In this document: positions 1 through 7,049 of the stretch, piece after piece
How the letters are laid out: the number at the start of each line of letters is the position of its first letter
How positions within the stretch are numbered: position 1 is the stretch's first letter
NCBI GenBank assembly: GCA_964544115.1
Contig: CAZJBP010000152.1
Span: 1 to 8,317, forward strand
Length of the DNA: 8,317 nt
Direction of reading: 5' to 3'
Source: CAZJBP01 sp964544115
GTDB taxonomy: Bacteria; Verrucomicrobiota; Kiritimatiellia; UBA8416; JADHWI01
The notes under the pieces: model-generated
What the model saw: the letters and a program-made list of their open reading frames with translations, nothing else
The model's database searches: none
Told to the model about the DNA's origin: nothing
Position numbers and translations under genes: made by a program

Positions 1-2138
1 GCGCTGTTCTTCAGCATGTTGACGCGTATGGAGCGCGCCCTCGTGGGTGCGAACTCGTGGATGCGGCCCTGGTCCGTCTCGATCTTGGTGTTGCCACTGG
101 CGTCAACCACCTGGGTCAGGCTGTTCGTGTCCATGCCCACGGAGATCGTGTACTGGTAGGAACGGTTGCCGTCCCAGTAGGGGAAGACGCGGATGCTTCC
201 GAGCTCAACTTCCTTCTGCAGATCCACCTGCCACCACTGAGGGGCCGGAATCGTACCCCAGTACTTGCCGAGATCGACCCAGCCGTCCACGGCGGCGTCG
301 GCGTTCTCGCCCTTCGAGTTGGTGGTCGGCTTGCCCGTGGTCAGGTTCTGTTCGAAGCCCTTCCAGTAGTACTTGGGAGCAAACGTGTAGCCGCCGACGA
401 GTTCGCCGTCCTTGTCGAACATCGCCGCGCGCAGGCGCAGGGCGCCGGACAGCTTCAGCGGCTCGGTGTACTGCGCCGACTTGACGTTCGGCTCGGATCC
501 GTCCGTCGTGTAGTGGATCGTGCAGCCCGCCGGCAGGTCGGCTTCCAGCTTGACGGTCAGCGTGTCCTGGTACTCAAAGCCCTGGAAGCCCGACGGTGCG
601 TTGGTGATCGTGCCTTCGGCCTTGATCTGGACCGGCGCGGCAATCTTGCGCATGCGCTCGATGCAGACCTTTTCGCGAGCCTTCAGCTCGTTCACGTCAG
701 CCGTGGCCGTGCTGTCCACCGCCCACGTGCCTTCCTGGCGGAATGCGCTCTCGTAGACGCAGCCGTTCACGTAGCTTTCCGCGCTCTGTTCCCAGGCCAC
801 GCGAAGGCCGCCCAGCACGCTGTCTCCGCGCTTGAGCATTTCGTTGTTGCAGCTGTAGATGTTCCACTTCTCCGCGGGGCCCTTGATTTCCCACGGGACC
901 GTGATGATCGTCATGCCCTTGTCCAGCGCATCCTGTGCGCCGATGTACCAGGCGTAGGCGATGACGTCCGTCATATCAGACTCCTGCGGCATTCCCGAGC
1001 AGCTGATGCCCCAGTAGAGCGTCTTCTTGCCATTCTTCTTCACGAACTCGTTCATCCGCAGCACATGCTGTTTGCAGAGGGCTTCCATGCCGCCGTGTTC
1101 GAGGTCGGGCATGTTGTGGTCCTTGAGGTACTGGGCCACGTGCGGGGCGTCCTTCAGGCGATCGCGCTCGACCTCATCGCCGCCGATGTGAAAGAAGGGC
1201 GAGCTCTTGAAGACGCTGCAGATGTCGTTGACGATCTCTTCCAGGTTCGGGTAGATGTCGTCGTTGGCGATGTCCATCATCCGGTACTTGCAATCGCCCA
1301 GGGCGGTGCCCAGCGCGGCCTGGTAGGAACCGCAGTGCCCGGGGGTCTCGATCTCCGGCACCAGCGTTACGCCGCGGGCATCGGCAAAGGCGACCAGTTT
1401 GATGAGCTCCTCGCGGTCCCAGACCCTGCCGGGGTCGCCGTTGTTGATCGCGCCGTTGAATTTGCCGGCCTCGGGGAACTTGCGCAGGGGGAACATCAGG
1501 GCGCTCTCGTCGGCCATGTGGAGGTGCAGGTAGCGCACCTTCCAGAAACGGCACGAAACCACGAAGCTCTTGAGCGCGTGAATCGGCACGTCCTGACGGG
1601 CGCAGTCGAGCATGAAGCCGGTGTAGTCGGCAAAGGGCCAGTCCTTGATTTTCATCTTGGGCAAGGCGGCCTTGCCGTCCTTGACCGTCAGGGTCTGCAG
1701 CAGCGTCGCCGTGCCTTCGCAGACGGCCCGGTAGTCCCAGCCTTCGACCACGCACGTGTCGGACACGTTGATCGTGTGGGCGAAGTCGCGCGTCTTGACG
1801 ACCTCGCGGTTCTGCACCGCGATGATCTCGTTGTCGGCGCGGAGCTTGGGGTTGATCTTGAGGACGATGTCCCCGGCCTTGGGCTCGCCTTCAACCGGCT
1901 GCAGCTTGATCGTGGTGATCGCCAGGAGCTCGCGCGAGAAGATCTCGGCCAGCGGCTTCAGGCTCGCGTCGGTGTAGACGATGCGGCTCTCCGCCGTCAG
2001 CGGCATGTCCCCGCCCGTGGCTTCCCACGTCTTGGGCGTCGGCACGATGTTGAGGGTGTTTGCGGCCTGCACGTTCACGGCCACACCCAGGCACGTCAAC
2101 GCGATTCCAAGAACCAACCTTCGCCAACCTGCTCTCAT
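1..2138 (-). CDS. Secreted GH20 beta-N-acetylhexosaminidase with C-terminal F5/8-type domain (C-terminus cut by window edge)
   Basis: Family GH20 enzymes release terminal beta-linked GlcNAc or GalNAc by substrate-assisted catalysis. The reading frame runs from the ATG at 2138 to the window edge without a stop (712 residues visible). A signal peptide is clear: basic start (MRAGWRR), hydrophobic stretch, and a likely signal peptidase I cut after VQA at residue 25, so the enzyme is exported. Residues about 27-165 match the GH20 N-terminal alpha/beta domain, and about 168-470 form the catalytic barrel. The hallmark HIGGDE lies at 317-322, with the catalytic pair D321/E322; late barrel tryptophans occur in LYWGIS, VPWEI and RVAWEQ. 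Residues about 515-595 look like the chitobiase/hexosaminidase C-terminal domain (HYTTDGSEP at 542-550). From about 600 onward an F5/8 (discoidin, CBM32-like) domain begins (WWQVDL at 635-640) and is cut off. The start is supported by AAGGGAG six nt upstream. The gene follows a 177-nt gap and may have its own promoter. Family assignment is firm; the exact substrate is not known. Confidence 0.95.
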   Translation of the reverse strand, partial: MRAGWRRLVLGIALTCLGVAVNVQAANTLNIVPTPKTWEATGGDMPLTAESRIVYTDASLKPLAEIFSRELLAITTIKLQPVEGEPKAGDIVLKINPKLRADNEIIAVQNREVVKTRDFAHTINVSDTCVVEGWDYRAVCEGTATLLQTLTVKDGKAALPKMKIKDWPFADYTGFMLDCARQDVPIHALKSFVVSCRFWKVRYLHLHMADESALMFPLRKFPEAGKFNGAINNGDPGRVWDREELIKLVAFADARGVTLVPEIETPGHCGSYQAALGTALGDCKYRMMDIANDDIYPNLEEIVNDICSVFKSSPFFHIGGDEVERDRLKDAPHVAQYLKDHNMPDLEHGGMEALCKQHVLRMNEFVKKNGKKTLYWGISCSGMPQESDMTDVIAYAWYIGAQDALDKGMTIITVPWEIKGPAEKWNIYSCNNEMLKRGDSVLGGLRVAWEQSAESYVNGCVYESAFRQEGTWAVDSTATADVNELKAREKVCIERMRKIAAPVQIKAEGTITNAPSGFQGFEYQDTLTVKLEADLPAGCTIHYTTDGSEPNVKSAQYTEPLKLSGALRLRAAMFDKDGELVGGYTFAPKYYWKGFEQNLTTGKPTTNSKGENADAAVDGWVDLGKYWGTIPAPQWWQVDLQKEVELGSIRVFPYWDGNRSYQYTISVGMDTNSLTQVVDASGNTKIETDQGRIHEFAPTRARSIRVNMLKNS

Positions 2139-2225
2139 CTCGCTCTCCCTTCGTCCGTGTTCTGTCTGCTGTTCGCCGTTTGTCGGTCCGCCCGCCGGCT
2201 GCGGACGGTACGCAAAGGGACGGGG

Positions 2226-2253
2226 ATGATAGTGGACGGGAGTCCGGGCGCAA
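2226..2253 (-). promoter_or_regulatory. Candidate sigma70-type promoter for the GH20 gene
   Basis: Read on the minus strand, TTGCGC (2253-2248, 3 of 6 to the -35 consensus) is followed after 16 nt by TATCAT (2231-2226, 5 of 6 to the -10 consensus). This would put the transcription start near 2219 and leave a leader of about 80 nt before the GH20 ATG at 2138. The location, in one of only two sizeable gaps in the window, supports it. The -35 match is poor and sigma consensus in this lineage is unknown, so this is a by-eye proposal. Confidence 0.35.
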
Positions 2254-2258
2254 AGGGC

Positions 2259-2288
2259 AAAAAAACGATGAAAAAGGGCACGCTCATC
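2259..2288 (-). terminator. Weak terminator candidate downstream of GH130
   Basis: On the minus strand GATGA (2288-2284) can pair with TCATC (2271-2267), giving a 5-bp stem with a 12-nt loop. One nt after the stem comes a run of seven T (2265-2259). The T tract is striking in such GC-rich DNA and lies about 30-60 nt after the GH130 stop, before the proposed GH20 promoter. The stem is short and AT-rich, so it would be a poor intrinsic terminator; the tract may instead be a promoter-upstream element. Confidence 0.2.
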
Positions 2289-2315
2289 CTCGGCGGTCTT
2301 GCGGGGCGAGCCCGC

Positions 2316-3506
2316 CTATCGGCGGCAGCCCTGTTCGTCGAACCCGCGCACGTGGGCGATCAGGCGGTTGGCGTCGGCCCGGGCGATTCCGGCGCGCTCG
2401 TCGGCACCGCCGTAGCTGAGCATCAGCGTGCCGTCCTCCAGCCGGATCAGGCCGGTCACGAAAACGCAGGGGGTCTTGAACTTGTGCGGCAGCTCCCAGG
2501 GCTCCCGGGCGAACATCAAGCGGTCCGGGCAGCGATGCCGCACCGTGGGCAGGCCGTCGGGGGTGTCTTCGAGGATCATGAACGACTGGGTGTAGCCGAC
2601 CACGTCGTCCTGCTTGCCGTGGTAGCACAGCAGCCATTCCGTGTCGGAGATCCGCAGCGGGGGCGCGCTGGCCCCAATGCGGTTGCCTTCCCAGGCGAAG
2701 AGGGGCCTCGCCATGATCCTCCGGGTCGGAAGATCCCGCCGGAACGCCTTCAGGTCGTCCGCCGCGCAGACAAAGATCGAGGGCGGGAGGGGCTCTTTGA
2801 CAAAAGGGTAGTTCTCTGGGCGCACCGGGCGGTGGATGCAGACGTAGTGCCGGCGCCCGCCCACCGTCATCCGCTCGGGGAACAGGACCACATCGCGGTC
2901 TTCACCCCGCTCCGGGTCGGTGAGGTGGATGACATACTGGAAGGCGCGGTCATAGTCCTTCGCCGCGAGGCGGTCGAGATCGACCCGGTAGAGCACGTTC
3001 ACGGTGACGTTGTGCGAAGCGGCCTTGCCAAACGGGTTTTCCGGCGTCCGGATCCAGTCGGGTGCGCACTGCGAAGGATCGTCGTGGATCCAGTACGGCC
3101 CCGGCGGCATCAGCCGGCAGGCCACCACGAGGTAGCACTGGCCCTCCAGGAACAACAGCCGCGGATCCTCGATGCAGCCGTTGGCGTGGTTGACCACCCG
3201 TTCGCCGTCCGCGTTGCGGATGGTGATGCCCTCGATGTCGTACCTCAGCGCCGGCGCCAGCGCGGGTCGCGAGAAGTCCGACTCCCAGGTGGCGCCCCGG
3301 TCGTCGCTCCAGGCGTAGCCGAGAAAAATGGGGTAGGGCAGCGGACGCCCGGGGATCCGCTTCGCGGGCCAGGGGCCCGTGGCTCGGAACAGCATGTGGA
3401 TGCGACCCGTGCGCGGGTCCTGGATGATGCCCGGATTCAGCACCATCTCATCCGCCCACGGCGAGCCCGGCTGGGGCTCCAGCACCAGCTGGCGGGAATG
3501 GATCAC
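2316..3506 (-). CDS. GH130-family glycoside phosphorylase or beta-mannosidase
   Basis: GH130 proteins are five-bladed beta-propellers. Most characterised members phosphorolyse beta-mannosides (Man-Glc, Man-GlcNAc or manno-oligosaccharides) to mannose 1-phosphate; a few are hydrolases. Family blocks visible in this 396-residue protein (numbered from the GTG) are MVLNPGIIQD near residue 21, GCIEDPRL at 110-117 with the likely catalytic acid D114, DVVLFPERM at 205-213 followed by CIHRP, WEGNRIGASAPP from 272 followed by LCYHG, and LSYGGADERAGIA near the end. There is no signal peptide, so it is probably cytoplasmic, as expected for a phosphorylase that needs intracellular phosphate. I chose GTG at 3506 over the longer upstream ATG frame because the preceding 44 residues are Arg/Pro-rich, unlike the family, and lie in the upstream gene, while the GTG overlaps its TGA (GTGA) and has GAGGG 10 nt upstream. 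Whether it is a phosphorylase or a hydrolase, and which subfamily, cannot be decided by eye. Confidence 0.9.
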   Translation of the reverse strand: MIHSRQLVLEPQPGSPWADEMVLNPGIIQDPRTGRIHMLFRATGPWPAKRIPGRPLPYPIFLGYAWSDDRGATWESDFSRPALAPALRYDIEGITIRNADGERVVNHANGCIEDPRLLFLEGQCYLVVACRLMPPGPYWIHDDPSQCAPDWIRTPENPFGKAASHNVTVNVLYRVDLDRLAAKDYDRAFQYVIHLTDPERGEDRDVVLFPERMTVGGRRHYVCIHRPVRPENYPFVKEPLPPSIFVCAADDLKAFRRDLPTRRIMARPLFAWEGNRIGASAPPLRISDTEWLLCYHGKQDDVVGYTQSFMILEDTPDGLPTVRHRCPDRLMFAREPWELPHKFKTPCVFVTGLIRLEDGTLMLSYGGADERAGIARADANRLIAHVRGFDEQGCRR

Positions 3507-3521
3507 GCGCTCAGGACCCTC
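3503..3521 (-). promoter_or_regulatory. Stop/start overlap (GTGA) with Shine-Dalgarno, GH36-like to GH130
   Basis: The GTG start of the GH130 gene (3506-3504) and the TGA stop of the upstream gene (3505-3503) share bases in the string GTGA, a 4-nt overlap. GAGGG at 3521-3517, inside the end of the upstream gene, is a plausible ribosome binding site 10 nt from the GTG. This arrangement is typical of translational coupling, where terminating ribosomes restart on the next gene, and implies matched production of the two enzymes. Confidence 0.7.
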
Positions 3522-5509
3522 AGCACCAGCACGTCGTGGCCGCGGAGGCGGTATGCGACGCGCAGGCGGTTGCCGGCGATGGTGGTCCGGACGGGCTCGC
3601 CGACCAGCACGGACACAGGGCCGATGCCGCTCTCGCATCCGAGCCGGTCCGCCGCCACCTCGAACTCGCCCTCGACCGGATCCGCCTGATCGTTGAAGCG
3701 CATCACGATGGCGCCCTGGCCCGGAAGGGTGTGAAGGTGCGTGAGCGGATCCAGCCCGTCAAACTTGCCCGCCGAGAAGAAGGGCTGATGCTTCCGGTAG
3801 ATCGCAACCGCCTGCCGCACCTTGGCCTTCTTCGCGTCGTCGAGGGGCGCGTAGTTGCCGATCCCGAGATGCCGGACGGTGCTGGCGGTGTACCAGAACA
3901 CGATCTGGTGCTCGCTTTCCTTCGACAGGTCGATGTGCAGGTACAGCGGCTGTTCGTAGGCCAGGTTATAGTAATAGAGGTTCCACAGGCGGCCGGACGT
4001 GAAGTCGCCGAACGGGTCCCACATGAACTCAAAACCCCACAGCTCGTCGTGCCCATCGCGGAAGAGGTAGACCGGCCAGGTGGCAGAGCCGGCGAATTCC
4101 CAGTCGTGGGCCTCGATGAGAACCGACGGGCAGGCACGCTTGATCAACTGCTGCTGCTGCGCGACGCCGAGGGAGTGCTCCCAGCTCCGCATCGGAACCG
4201 CGTGGCCGTGGCTCGGGTCGCGGCAGGGCTCGAGGTTGTCGTTGAAGTCAAAGCTGAAGAAACTCACCCCATCCTCAATGACCTTCTTGAGGCGCTCGGT
4301 CTTGTCCTTCTGCCACCCCGGCACCGTGGGGCAGATGCCGATGCAGTGGCCGGCGCCCCAGCGGTCGCCGAACCCGGCGTTGCCGTCCGCCGTCTTGCGC
4401 CAGTACTCGCGGGGCCACACGTAGGCATCCGTGTGCATGCCGATGAGCACGCCGACTTCCATCCCCAGCGCCTTGGATTCCGCCACGAAGTCCGTCAGTT
4501 TCCCCAGCCGGGTCTCATCCCAGCGGCCGGAGCCGAAGTAGTCTTCCCAGCCCTGGTCGGTGTAGAGGAGCGTGCAGCCGATCTCGGCGGCCCGGCGCAT
4601 CGCGTCGCGCAGTTGCCCGTGGTGGTAACGCTCCCGGCATTCGTAGTAGATGCAGTAGTTGAGCGGCGGCGCGTAGCCCTTCGGCAGCGTGATGCCGCAC
4701 TGGGCCATGTGGTCGCGGTACCGGAGGAGGCCGTCCTCCAGCGCGCCGGAGAAGGGAATGTAGCGGGTGTCGCCCAGGCTCACGCTTCCGCCGGGGGCCA
4801 GCACGAGCCGCCCCGTTCCGGAAGGCAGGTCGTTGGCGACACCGCCAAAGCAGATGCGCTCGGCGTCGCGCCGCACGCCAATCAGCCGGGGCTCTTCATA
4901 CGTGTCGGCCAGCTGCCGCGCGATAACCAGGCCGCTGCCGTCCGCCAGCAGCACCGCGCCGTCCCGGCGGCACTCGAAGGTCGCCGCCGCCGCCGCCAGG
5001 TCGATCGGCTGCGGCCGGGTGCGGCACTCCTGGAAGGGAACGGGGAAGTAGCGCAGGGAGCGGCCATCCGCGCGGCGGCTGTGCATGGCCCGCAGGGCGG
5101 TGACGGTCAGGTCGCCGGCGCCGCGGTTGCGGAGCGTGAGCCGCTCCTCGAGCCAGCCGCCCGCAAGGGGAATGCGCAGCTGCAGCTCGAGGTCGCACGC
5201 CGGGGCGGCGGCCGCCGCCGGGAAGCAAGGCGTCAGCGTGAAGCGCCAGGTCGCCGTGCCGCCCTCGTCGGAGCGCGTGCCGCCCGAAACGGTGACCCCC
5301 GCAGCCTCCACCGTCGCATCGCCCTGTCGTACGGCCAGGAGGAAGTCCCAGTCGCCGTCGGCCCAGGTCGCGCCGCGGGCCTCGTCGACCAACTCCAGGC
5401 GCGTCAGCTTCCCGCCCTTCCGGAACAGTGAGCATCGCAGCCCGGCCTGGGCGGCGTGCAGAGTGTCTTCAGCTTTTCCGTCGGAGGACGGCGTCGGTGT
5501 TGAGCGCAT
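3503..5509 (-). CDS. GH36-like (clan GH-D) alpha-glycosidase, divergent
   Basis: This 668-residue protein has the architecture of GH36 alpha-galactosidases and relatives: an N-terminal beta-rich domain (about 1-255), a (beta/alpha)8 barrel (about 280-560) and a small C-terminal beta domain (about 590-668). Barrel features include YTDQGWEDYFGSGRWD at 316-331, resembling the DDGW...GDW block of GH36 and GH27, then KALGMEVGVLIGMHTD at 346-361 (a barrel strand). FFSFDFNDN at 417-425 offers D421 as the likely nucleophile. EAHDWEF at 466-472 falls where the acid/base aspartate is expected (D469), although the usual glycine-rich context is missing. No signal peptide is seen, suggesting the cytoplasm. 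The ATG at 5509 has AAGGGAG six nt upstream and lies 20 nt after the lyase gene, so the two are probably co-transcribed. Substrate may be an alpha-galactoside or alpha-N-acetylgalactosaminide, but the departures from the standard motifs mean a raffinose-synthase-like or uncharacterised activity is possible. The clan-level call is moderate; the activity call is weak. Confidence 0.65.
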   Translation of the reverse strand: MRSTPTPSSDGKAEDTLHAAQAGLRCSLFRKGGKLTRLELVDEARGATWADGDWDFLLAVRQGDATVEAAGVTVSGGTRSDEGGTATWRFTLTPCFPAAAAAPACDLELQLRIPLAGGWLEERLTLRNRGAGDLTVTALRAMHSRRADGRSLRYFPVPFQECRTRPQPIDLAAAAATFECRRDGAVLLADGSGLVIARQLADTYEEPRLIGVRRDAERICFGGVANDLPSGTGRLVLAPGGSVSLGDTRYIPFSGALEDGLLRYRDHMAQCGITLPKGYAPPLNYCIYYECRERYHHGQLRDAMRRAAEIGCTLLYTDQGWEDYFGSGRWDETRLGKLTDFVAESKALGMEVGVLIGMHTDAYVWPREYWRKTADGNAGFGDRWGAGHCIGICPTVPGWQKDKTERLKKVIEDGVSFFSFDFNDNLEPCRDPSHGHAVPMRSWEHSLGVAQQQQLIKRACPSVLIEAHDWEFAGSATWPVYLFRDGHDELWGFEFMWDPFGDFTSGRLWNLYYYNLAYEQPLYLHIDLSKESEHQIVFWYTASTVRHLGIGNYAPLDDAKKAKVRQAVAIYRKHQPFFSAGKFDGLDPLTHLHTLPGQGAIVMRFNDQADPVEGEFEVAADRLGCESGIGPVSVLVGEPVRTTIAGNRLRVAYRLRGHDVLVLRVLSA

Positions 5510-5529
5510 AGGGGGCTCCCTTCAGGTGA

Positions 5530-6975
5530 TCAGAGGCTGTCGCCGAAATCCTTCCTGAACTTCGCGAGCAGCTTCTGCTGCCAGTCGGACGTGGCGCGCA
5601 GCTTGCCGAAGAAGAACCGGAGAATGTCCGGCTCCTCGGTGAAGGTGAGGCCGCCGACGAGGTCTCGGTTTTCGTAGAGCCAGGCGATGCGGTCGACGGC
5701 GTATTTGATCTGCGACATGGTGAAGACCCGGCGCGGCAGCGCCAGGCGCAGCAACTCCATGTTGGAGTATACCTCGTTGCCGTTCGCGTCGCGCTGCTCG
5801 GAGATGGTCCCGCGCTCCATGCCGCGGACCCCGCCGGCCAGATACAGGGCCGAGGCCAGCGCGCCCGCGGGGTACTGCGACTGAGGAACCTGGGGCACAA
5901 ACCGTTTCGCGTCGAGATGACATCCCAGCCCGCCCGGCGGGGTGACGACCGGAACGCCGCGAGCGAGGAGTTCCTTGACCATGAACTCAATGAATAGCGG
6001 CCCCTGATTGATCATCTGCTCATCGAGCGTTTCGCGCAACCCGACCGCCAGCGCCTCGATCTCGCGGACCGACATGCCGCCATAGGTGAGGAACCCTTCG
6101 TACAGGGTCACCAGCGGGCGCATCTTCAGGTAGTAGTCCTTGTTGCTGGTGCAGATCCCGCCGCCGCGGACGCAGCCGAGCTTGCGGGCGGAGAAATAGA
6201 TGATGTCACACAGCGACGCGATTTCCTTCGTGATCGCAGCCACGGGCATGTCCCGGCAGGCTTCTTCACGCTTCATGATGAAATAGAGGTTGTCCGCCAG
6301 CAGGCTGGCGTCGAAGACCAGCATCACCCCGCTGTCGCGGCAGATCTTGCTCACTTCACGCAGGTTCTGGAGCGAATGCGGTTGTCCGCCAATCAGGTTG
6401 GTCCCGGTCTCGATGCGGACAAAGGCGATCTTCTGCCGGCCGTGCGTCCGAATGAGGGTTTCAAGTTTGCCGGTGTCCATGTTCCCTTTGAAGGGGCAGT
6501 CGCTCGTGACGTTCAGCCCTTCGTCGATGATGATCTCTTCGACGGACCCGCCGTTGAGGACGATGTGGGCCTTGCTCGTGGTGAAGTGGTAGTTCATCGG
6601 CACGACCGAGCCGGGCGTCACGAACACCTTGGAGATGATGTTCTCCGCAGCGCGCCCCTGATGGACCGGCAGGAAGTACTTCATGCCGAAGACTTCGTCG
6701 AGCGCCTCTTCAAGTCGGGTGAAGGTCTCGGAGCCGGCATAGCTGTCGTCCGAGGCCATCATCGCGGCGAGCTGGCGGTCGCTCATGGCGTTGACGCCGC
6801 TGTCGGTCAGCATGTCGAGAAAGATGTCGCGGTTCTTCAGCAGAAACGTGTTGTTCCCGGCCTCCGTGATGGCCTCGAGGCGCCGCTCGATGGGAACCAG
6901 CTGCAGTTTCTGCACAATCCGAACCTTGTGCATTTCAAGCGGAAAGCTCTCGCCGGAGTAGAATTTGACATCCAT
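5530..6975 (-). CDS. Tyrosine phenol-lyase/tryptophanase-family PLP beta-eliminating lyase, with altered active-site residues
   Basis: Family members use PLP to split L-tyrosine or L-tryptophan into phenol or indole, pyruvate and ammonia. The 481-residue protein (family about 456-471) aligns along its whole length: NTFLL near 43, LTDSGVNAMSD at 56-66, HQGRAAEN at 105-112 (PLP phosphate cup), SARK at 262-265 with K265 as the Schiff-base lysine, and ELLRLALPRRVFT at 407-419. Kept relative to Citrobacter freundii tyrosine phenol-lyase are Y79 (Tyr71), T132 (Thr124), N193 (Asn185), D222 (Asp214), M386/R388 in MERG (Met379/Arg381, the tyrosine phenol-lyase signature), R410 (Arg404) and F454 or F455 (Phe448). 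Changed are L225 for Arg217, L350 for His343, R264 for Lys256 and L266 for the Asp after the lysine. The ATG at 6975 is preferred because AAGGGAG lies 10 nt upstream and the 34-residue upstream extension has no family similarity. The gene sits 20 nt before the GH36-like gene and is probably in the same operon. Family is firm; the substrate is open. Confidence 0.85.
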   Translation of the reverse strand: MDVKFYSGESFPLEMHKVRIVQKLQLVPIERRLEAITEAGNNTFLLKNRDIFLDMLTDSGVNAMSDRQLAAMMASDDSYAGSETFTRLEEALDEVFGMKYFLPVHQGRAAENIISKVFVTPGSVVPMNYHFTTSKAHIVLNGGSVEEIIIDEGLNVTSDCPFKGNMDTGKLETLIRTHGRQKIAFVRIETGTNLIGGQPHSLQNLREVSKICRDSGVMLVFDASLLADNLYFIMKREEACRDMPVAAITKEIASLCDIIYFSARKLGCVRGGGICTSNKDYYLKMRPLVTLYEGFLTYGGMSVREIEALAVGLRETLDEQMINQGPLFIEFMVKELLARGVPVVTPPGGLGCHLDAKRFVPQVPQSQYPAGALASALYLAGGVRGMERGTISEQRDANGNEVYSNMELLRLALPRRVFTMSQIKYAVDRIAWLYENRDLVGGLTFTEEPDILRFFFGKLRATSDWQQKLLAKFRKDFGDSL

Positions 6976-7025
6976 ACCGCTTCGTCTCCCTTCCGTTCCA
7001 TCCAGAGTCAGCCCGTAACGCCACG

Positions 7026-7042
7026 CCCGCCTGATCAGCGGG
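7026..7042. repeat. Imperfect palindrome at the predicted start site upstream of the lyase gene
   Basis: The 17-nt string CCCGCCTGATCAGCGGG is a palindrome except for one extra C: CCCG and CGGG flank the perfect 8-nt palindrome CTGATCAG. It lies just downstream of the proposed -10 element (7055-7050), about at the predicted transcription start. A repressor site or an RNA hairpin in the leader is possible. Short palindromes are common in GC-rich DNA and no second copy was noticed in the window. Confidence 0.35.
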
Positions 7043-7049
7043 AGCGCGC

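Noticed and set aside
2300..2316. GC-rich hairpin just after the GH130 stop (GCGGG/CCCGC)
   Set aside because: The stem can form, but no T run follows it directly; the T tracts start about 25 nt later, so it is not a standard intrinsic terminator.
3507..3638. 44-residue N-terminal extension of GH130 starting at the ATG at 3638
   Set aside because: It is Arg/Pro-rich, out of frame within the end of the GH36-like gene, and not family-like; the GTG at 3506 overlapping the stop codon explains the start better.
57..3689. Very long open frame (1210 codons) on the plus strand
   Set aside because: Its codons are exactly the reverse complements of the GH20 and GH130 codons on the minus strand. In that register it can be stopped only by sense codons TTA, CTA or TCA, which are rare in this GC-rich DNA. 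The protein runs unbroken across an intergenic gap and resembles no family, while the minus strand encodes clear enzymes with intact motifs.
4143..4160. CTG/CAG trinucleotide run (four Gln in the GH36-like protein)
   Set aside because: Only a handful of units within a coding helix; not a meaningful repeat expansion.
4982..5000. GCC repeat (Ala run in the GH36-like N-terminal domain)
   Set aside because: Short low-complexity stretch expected in GC-rich coding sequence, with no sign of a functional repeat.
3536..5431. 631-codon open frame on the plus strand
   Set aside because: Same antisense register effect, opposite the GH36-like gene. The translation is rich in Val, Ala, Arg and Gly without recognisable domains.
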